9,808 bases of DNA from assembly GCA_019162915.1 (NCBI GenBank), contig JAFLKZ010000060.1:4898-14705 (forward strand). Reading direction: 5' to 3'. The translations under genes were made by a program, and so were the position numbers. A model generated the notes under the pieces. The model was not told the origin of the DNA, ran no database searches, and saw only the letters and a program-made list of their open reading frames with translations. This document shows, in pieces, positions 6,917-9,808 of this stretch; position 1 is the stretch's first letter; every line of letters begins with the position of its first letter. The stretch is from Campylobacteraceae bacterium (GTDB lineage: Bacteria; Campylobacterota; Campylobacteria; Campylobacterales; Sulfurospirillaceae).

Positions 6917-7560
6917 AACACACTCTCTTTGATAATTTTATTTTTAACGATATAACGATAAGAGAGATGCGTAAAAATACCCTCCACTAAACCAAAAAAT
7001 AAAATATGAGAACCCACAACAGCAGGAAATGTTAAAGCAAAATCAAAAGGAAAATAAAGGGGCTGTCCATCTACACTTGCAATTATAGGTTGTATTCCTA
7101 AGATAAGAGCTAACACAATAGAAGAAGAAACAATTCCTGCCCATCCACTGATAAAAGGAGCAAAAGCTTTATTTTTTAAAAAAGTATAGAGATAATAGGA
7201 AACAAAAGAGGAAGTAAATGCCATTAAAAGAGCATTAGCACCAAAAGTAGTCACACCACCATCAGCAAAAACTAACGCTTGAATGAGTAAAACTAAACTC
7301 ACACAAAGAGCAGCAACCCATGGGCCAAAAAGAATAGCGATGAGTGAAGCACCAACGGCATGACCACTGGTTCCTCCAGGAATAGGAATATTAAACATCA
7401 TAATGATAAAACTAAGAGCACTGAGAGAAGCGATAAGAGGAAGTGTTGTTTCATCTAGTTGTTCTTTTAATTTTTTAAAAGCTATAAGCCAAAGTGGAAG
7501 AGCAATTGCATAAGTTGCTATACAAGTTAGAGGGGAGAGATAACCATCAGGAATGTGCAT
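6913..7560 (-). CDS. cbiM: Nickel/cobalt ECF transporter substrate-binding membrane subunit (CbiM/NikM)
   Basis: This is the S-component that binds Ni2+ or Co2+ and passes it across the inner membrane. The mature N-terminus begins Met-His (MHIPDGYLS), the invariant family signature. In the solved NikM structure the metal is held by the amino group and backbone of M1-H2 together with H67. Here H2 is present, and H67 falls exactly in PGGTSGHAVGA (61-71). Several further membrane helices follow, with 215 residues in total, a normal size. Because the N-terminus is a metal ligand, the start at 7560 is certain. It is also backed by a consensus Shine-Dalgarno AGGAGGT at 7573-7567. It heads a four-gene operon. 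Nickel versus cobalt cannot be told from this sequence: no B12, hydrogenase or urease gene is adjacent. Confidence 0.95.
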   Translation of the reverse strand: MHIPDGYLSPLTCIATYAIALPLWLIAFKKLKEQLDETTLPLIASLSALSFIIMMFNIPIPGGTSGHAVGASLIAILFGPWVAALCVSLVLLIQALVFADGGVTTFGANALLMAFTSSFVSYYLYTFLKNKAFAPFISGWAGIVSSSIVLALILGIQPIIASVDGQPLYFPFDFALTFPAVVGSHILFFGLVEGIFTHLSYRYIVKNKIIKESVL

Positions 7561-7566
7561 TTATAG

Positions 7567-7573
7567 ACCTCCT
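7567..7573 (-). promoter_or_regulatory. Consensus ribosome binding site of cbiM
   Basis: On the minus strand this reads AGGAGGT, a near-perfect complement to the 16S rRNA 3' end, 6 nt before the ATG of cbiM. It is the strongest such site in the window; most other genes here have partial A/G-rich sites and overlapping starts. It fits an operon whose first gene must be initiated without coupling. Confidence 0.85.
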
Positions 7574-7578
7574 AAAAT

Positions 7579-7646
7579 AAAATGTAATAATAATTGAGTC
7601 ATGTAATAATATTACTTAATTAAAATCAGTATTATTATTACATTTT
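7579..7646. repeat. Perfect 16-bp inverted repeat with 36-bp spacer
   Basis: Arms at 7579-7594 and 7631-7646 are exact reverse complements. They contain only one G-C pair in 16, so as RNA the hairpin would be weak, and there is no terminal U-run. A protein-binding site is therefore more likely than a terminator, though a weak hairpin after pdxA is not excluded. Confidence 0.85.
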
Positions 7647-7661
7647 CAATCTTAGTATTAC
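7579..7661. promoter_or_regulatory. Inverted-repeat array in the cbiM leader, candidate metal-regulator operator and promoter region
   Basis: Between the pdxA stop and cbiM lie nested AT-rich palindromes. AAAATGTAATAATAAT (7579-7594) and its exact reverse complement (7631-7646) are 36 bp apart. Between them sits a 13-bp palindrome GTAATA-A-TATTAC (7603-7615). A further TATTAC is at 7656-7661. Half-sites GTAATA/TATTAC thus occur at 7584, 7603, 7610, 7636 and 7656. Two pairs (7610 with 7630, 7636 with 7656) also satisfy the loose TRWYA-N15-TRWYA pattern reported for Helicobacter NikR, but in such AT-rich DNA that alone is weak. The operon promoter should lie here; TTGAAA at 7649-7644 (minus) could be a -35, but I see no convincing -10. 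Regulation by NikR or another metal sensor is inference. Confidence 0.6.
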
Positions 7662-7662
7662 T

Positions 7663-8595
7663 TTAAAAAGTAAGGAGTTTTTTACCAGATGCTAGCTTTA
7701 CTGCCTCTTTAACGGCATTGATATAACTCAGTGTTGAAGGATTCCCCTCTTTATACGCGATATCAAATGCTGTGCCATGGTCAACTGATGTTCGAATGAC
7801 TCCTGCATTTAAACTGACATTGATACTTTCATCAAAATAGAGAGCTTTTAAAGGAATTAAACCTTGATCATGGTACATACAAACAAAATATTTAAAGTTT
7901 TTTCTACTTTCTTTTGAAAATGCGATATCAGGCACTAAGGGTCCAATGAATACTTCTCTTTCTAAAAAAGTATTTGCTTTTGCGATAGCTTTTCTTATCT
8001 CTTCTTCTTCATCACCAATGACACCGTTATCTCCAGCGTGTGGATTAAAACCTAAAACGGCTATATTATCCTCACCTAATTCCTCATAAACTTTCAGTAA
8101 AAAAGGTTTTAGTTTCTTACTTTTAATCTCATGGTAAACATCCCTAAGTGGAATATGATGGGTGTAGAGAACTGTAAACATCTCTTCACATCCTAACATC
8201 ATAATAGCTTCACAGCCTAATAAATCACAGAGTGCATCCGTATGACCTTTATACTCAAGACCTGCAATAGACCATGATTCTTTATTGATAGGTAGTGTAA
8301 CGATGGCACTAACTTCATTACTTTTAGCCAATGCGATAGCTGTGATAAAAGAGTCATAAGAAGACTCACCTGCCTCCGCACTGCAAATACCTGGATTTAT
8401 CTCAAATATTTTTCCACAATCTCGTATCTCAAAATCTGTAGGAACTTCAAGGTCAAGTAAAGCAGAACCCCACCCTAACATATTTTCATTGATACAATAA
8501 ATAGGCTTACACATTTTTTTGACTTCTTCGTGCGAACGTAGTGCTATTTCTAAACCAATTCCGTTTAAATCGCCAACGCTGATGGCTATTTTCAT
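7663..8595 (-). CDS. pdxA: 4-hydroxythreonine-4-phosphate dehydrogenase
   Basis: PdxA oxidises 4-phosphohydroxy-L-threonine with NAD(P). The product decarboxylates to 3-amino-1-hydroxyacetone phosphate, which PdxJ condenses with deoxyxylulose 5-phosphate. The divalent-metal ligands of the family are visible: H147 in THHIPLRDV, H186 in FNPHAGDNG and H242 in YHDQGLIPLK. GHTD at 117-120 corresponds to the catalytic His region, and RTSVDHGTAFDIA (268-280) is the C-terminal family signature. The 310 residues are slightly short against about 329 in E. coli, with no motif lost. The start overlaps the pdxJ stop as ATGA, and AGGAC at 8607-8603 is the ribosome binding site, so the two are translated together. 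The stop lies 102 bp before cbiM, with no obvious terminator. Confidence 0.96.
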   Translation of the reverse strand: MKIAISVGDLNGIGLEIALRSHEEVKKMCKPIYCINENMLGWGSALLDLEVPTDFEIRDCGKIFEINPGICSAEAGESSYDSFITAIALAKSNEVSAIVTLPINKESWSIAGLEYKGHTDALCDLLGCEAIMMLGCEEMFTVLYTHHIPLRDVYHEIKSKKLKPFLLKVYEELGEDNIAVLGFNPHAGDNGVIGDEEEEIRKAIAKANTFLEREVFIGPLVPDIAFSKESRKNFKYFVCMYHDQGLIPLKALYFDESINVSLNAGVIRTSVDHGTAFDIAYKEGNPSTLSYINAVKEAVKLASGKKLLTF

Positions 8596-9371
8596 TTTAA
8601 AAGTCCTATCATTTCTTTAACCGCTTGCTCAAAACCAACAAAAACAGATCTTGCAATAATACTTTGCCCGATATTAAGCTCTACAATCTCAGGAATTGCA
8701 AGAATGGCTTTCACATTTTGATAATTCAGTCCATGTCCAGCAGCAACTTTAATCCCCAACAAATGTGCTTCTTTAGCACTTTTTTGAATTTCACTCAGTG
8801 CCATTTCAAGTTTTACATGTAAACTTTTTCTATCAATTTCAAGCTCTTTGATACTATGGGATGAACGAGCAAGGTTTGAATAAAGCATGGCGTAAACATT
8901 AGCATACAAACCAGTGTGGAGTTCTATCCACTGCACTTGTAACTCGCTAGATGCTTGAATAACTTTTAAATTAGGATCAATAAAAAGTGAAAGTTCTATA
9001 TGCTCTTTTTGTAATTGTTGTGCTATCGACTTGATAATATCAAAGTTTTTAATGACATCAAGTCCACCCTCAGTAGTGACTTCTTCACGCTTTTCTGGTA
9101 CTAATGTTATCCTATGCGGATGAAGTTTGATAACTTTTTCAATAATTTCTGTATTAATAGAACATTCCATATTAATAGGCAAAGAAGTGTTTTCGATAAT
9201 TCTACGCGCATCATCATCATTAATATGTCGTCTATCTTCTCGAAGATGGATAGTTATCTGATCGGCTCCTGCTCTTTTAACTAAAGAAACGGCATCGAGT
9301 GGATCAGGGTCATTTATTTTTCTAGCTTCCCTTAAAACTGCAATATGATCTATATTTACTCCAAGAAGCAT
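8592..9371 (-). CDS. pdxJ: Pyridoxine 5'-phosphate synthase
   Basis: PdxJ closes the pyridine ring in DXP-dependent vitamin B6 synthesis, using the PdxA product from the next gene and 1-deoxyxylulose 5-phosphate. GVNIDHIAVLREAR (4-17), H42 in IHLREDRRHI, E69 in NMEC and H213 in AAGHGLNY mark the TIM-barrel active site; H42 and E69 align to H45 and E72 of the E. coli enzyme. The protein has 259 residues against 243 in E. coli. The extra residues fall between the LHTG motif (151-154) and AAGHG (210-214), where a helical charged stretch is inserted. I choose the second of two adjacent ATGs (9371, not 9374), because AAGGA at 9382-9378 then lies 6 nt away instead of 3, and MLLGVNIDHI is the usual beginning. 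Confidence 0.96.
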   Translation of the reverse strand: MLLGVNIDHIAVLREARKINDPDPLDAVSLVKRAGADQITIHLREDRRHINDDDARRIIENTSLPINMECSINTEIIEKVIKLHPHRITLVPEKREEVTTEGGLDVIKNFDIIKSIAQQLQKEHIELSLFIDPNLKVIQASSELQVQWIELHTGLYANVYAMLYSNLARSSHSIKELEIDRKSLHVKLEMALSEIQKSAKEAHLLGIKVAAGHGLNYQNVKAILAIPEIVELNIGQSIIARSVFVGFEQAVKEMIGLLK

Positions 9372-9402
9372 CATCTATCCTTGTTTACTTTTTTTCACAA
9401 CT

Positions 9403-9411
9403 ATTATAACA
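9403..9411 (-). promoter_or_regulatory. Extended -10 promoter of the pdxJ-pdxA operon
   Basis: The minus strand reads TGTTATAAT, a perfect TGnTATAAT extended -10 element. Transcription should start near 9396, giving a leader of about 25 nt that contains the pdxJ Shine-Dalgarno. No good -35 hexamer is present; the upstream DNA is simply A/T-rich with T-runs, as is known for Campylobacter sigma-70 promoters. Confidence 0.75.
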
Positions 9412-9441
9412 AAAATATGGTTTCTTAAATATTTCAGTAGT

Positions 9442-9470
9442 CTTTAAATGACTTTAAACTTTAATATAGT
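9442..9470 (+). promoter_or_regulatory. Possible promoter of the gene at 9501
   Basis: TATAGT at 9465-9470 could be a -10 element for the rightward gene, with CTTTAA repeated at 9442, 9452 and 9459 upstream. The first two are one helical turn apart, resembling the periodic T-rich tracts that replace the -35 box in Campylobacter-type promoters. TAATAT just downstream is an alternative. Tentative. Confidence 0.35.
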
Positions 9471-9500
9471 AATATCGCTGAGAATTTTTAAGGGTGAAAG

Positions 9501-9808
9501 ATGATAAATTTTAGAGTAGATAAAGAAAACAATGTCCTTTTTATTCACACTGCAGGGACGATACCTAAAGATAAAATGAGTGAGGGAATTAGTGAGTTTA
9601 TGGACAAATGCTCCCAACTTCGCGATTATTTTACCATTATTAACGATATGACTCTTTTTAAAGCTCATTCTTCCTACGATGTAGATATTTTATGCAAAAT
9701 AAGTATTATGGCACGCGAAAAATTTACGATTGGTAAGGTTATTAGGATTGTTGGGGACAATAAAGCAAATATCAAACTATTAACTATCGCCGATAGTAAA
9801 ATTGGCTT
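9501..9808 (+). CDS. Hypothetical protein, 3' truncated at the window edge
   Basis: An open frame of 102 codons starts at ATG 9501 with AAGGG at 9490-9494, 6 nt upstream, and continues past the end of the window. The sequence alternates predicted strands and helices: VLFIHTAG, then a helix around MSEGISEFMDKC, the strand FTIINDMTLF, a helix, then GKVIRIVGD. This looks like a small cytoplasmic alpha/beta domain, loosely like STAS/SpoIIAA-type folds (inference from pattern only; no signature motif seen). No signal peptide or membrane segment is visible. It is transcribed divergently from pdxJ across a 129-bp gap, and nothing in the context names its role. The opposite-strand frame at 9444-9668 is treated as a shadow because this one has the ribosome site and better codon use. 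Confidence 0.75.
   Translation, partial: MINFRVDKENNVLFIHTAGTIPKDKMSEGISEFMDKCSQLRDYFTIINDMTLFKAHSSYDVDILCKISIMAREKFTIGKVIRIVGDNKANIKLLTIADSKIG

Noticed and set aside
7561..7662. Cobalamin or NiCo riboswitch before cbiM
   Set aside because: The leader is only 102 nt and almost all A/T. No G-rich B12-box-like or four-way-junction sequence is seen; the signals are DNA palindromes.
9444..9668. Minus-strand frame of 74 codons upstream of pdxJ
   Set aside because: Antisense to the plus-strand gene starting at 9501, which has a proper ribosome site and stays open to the window end.
1..9808. Mobile element, CRISPR, defence system or horizontally acquired island
   Set aside because: No transposase, integrase, direct-repeat array, tRNA junction or composition break was seen; all recognised genes are ordinary chromosomal families.

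Overview
The window most likely comes from a member of the Campylobacterota (former Epsilonproteobacteria). It is AT-rich, very gene-dense, and has overlapping gene junctions. From memory, the left-hand order (small methyltransferase, Cys-rich YkgJ-type protein, TPR lipoprotein, trpC, HIT protein, selenouridine synthase) matches the Campylobacter jejuni Cj0495-Cj0500 region. The pdxJ-pdxA pair, and the longer PdxJ, also fit that group. A free-living Sulfurospirillum- or Sulfurimonas-like organism is plausible, but the genus cannot be fixed from sequence alone.

Left part, + strand, 1-5380. A coiled-coil protein cut off at its 5' end is followed by six genes separated by 3 bp or overlapping: a TrmN6-like methyltransferase, a Cys-rich YkgJ-family protein, a TPR lipoprotein, trpC (tryptophan synthesis), a HIT-family nucleotide hydrolase or transferase, and mnmH/selU (tRNA 2-selenouridine synthase). 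The run looks like one translationally coupled operon of functionally mixed genes. No promoter for it lies in the window.

Middle part, - strand, 7560-5346. This is a complete ECF-type nickel/cobalt transporter: CbiM/NikM substrate-binding subunit, small two-helix membrane partner, CbiQ/NikQ transmembrane coupling protein and CbiO/NikO ATPase with a His-rich tail. The last three genes each overlap the one before. The operon has its own 102-bp leader with a consensus Shine-Dalgarno and an elaborate inverted-repeat array, a good candidate for a metal-responsive operator. Its last gene runs tail-to-tail into mnmH with a 35-bp coding overlap.

Right part. pdxJ and pdxA (- strand, 9371-7663) make pyridoxine 5'-phosphate by the DXP-dependent route. 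They overlap by ATGA and are driven by a clear extended -10 promoter. Divergently, an unrecognised gene starts at 9501 and runs off the right end.

No tRNA, rRNA, CRISPR, IS element or other mobile element was seen, and no gene-free stretch exceeds about 130 bp. Most of the window is ordinary chromosomal housekeeping. The most interesting non-coding signal is the repeat array in front of the metal transporter.
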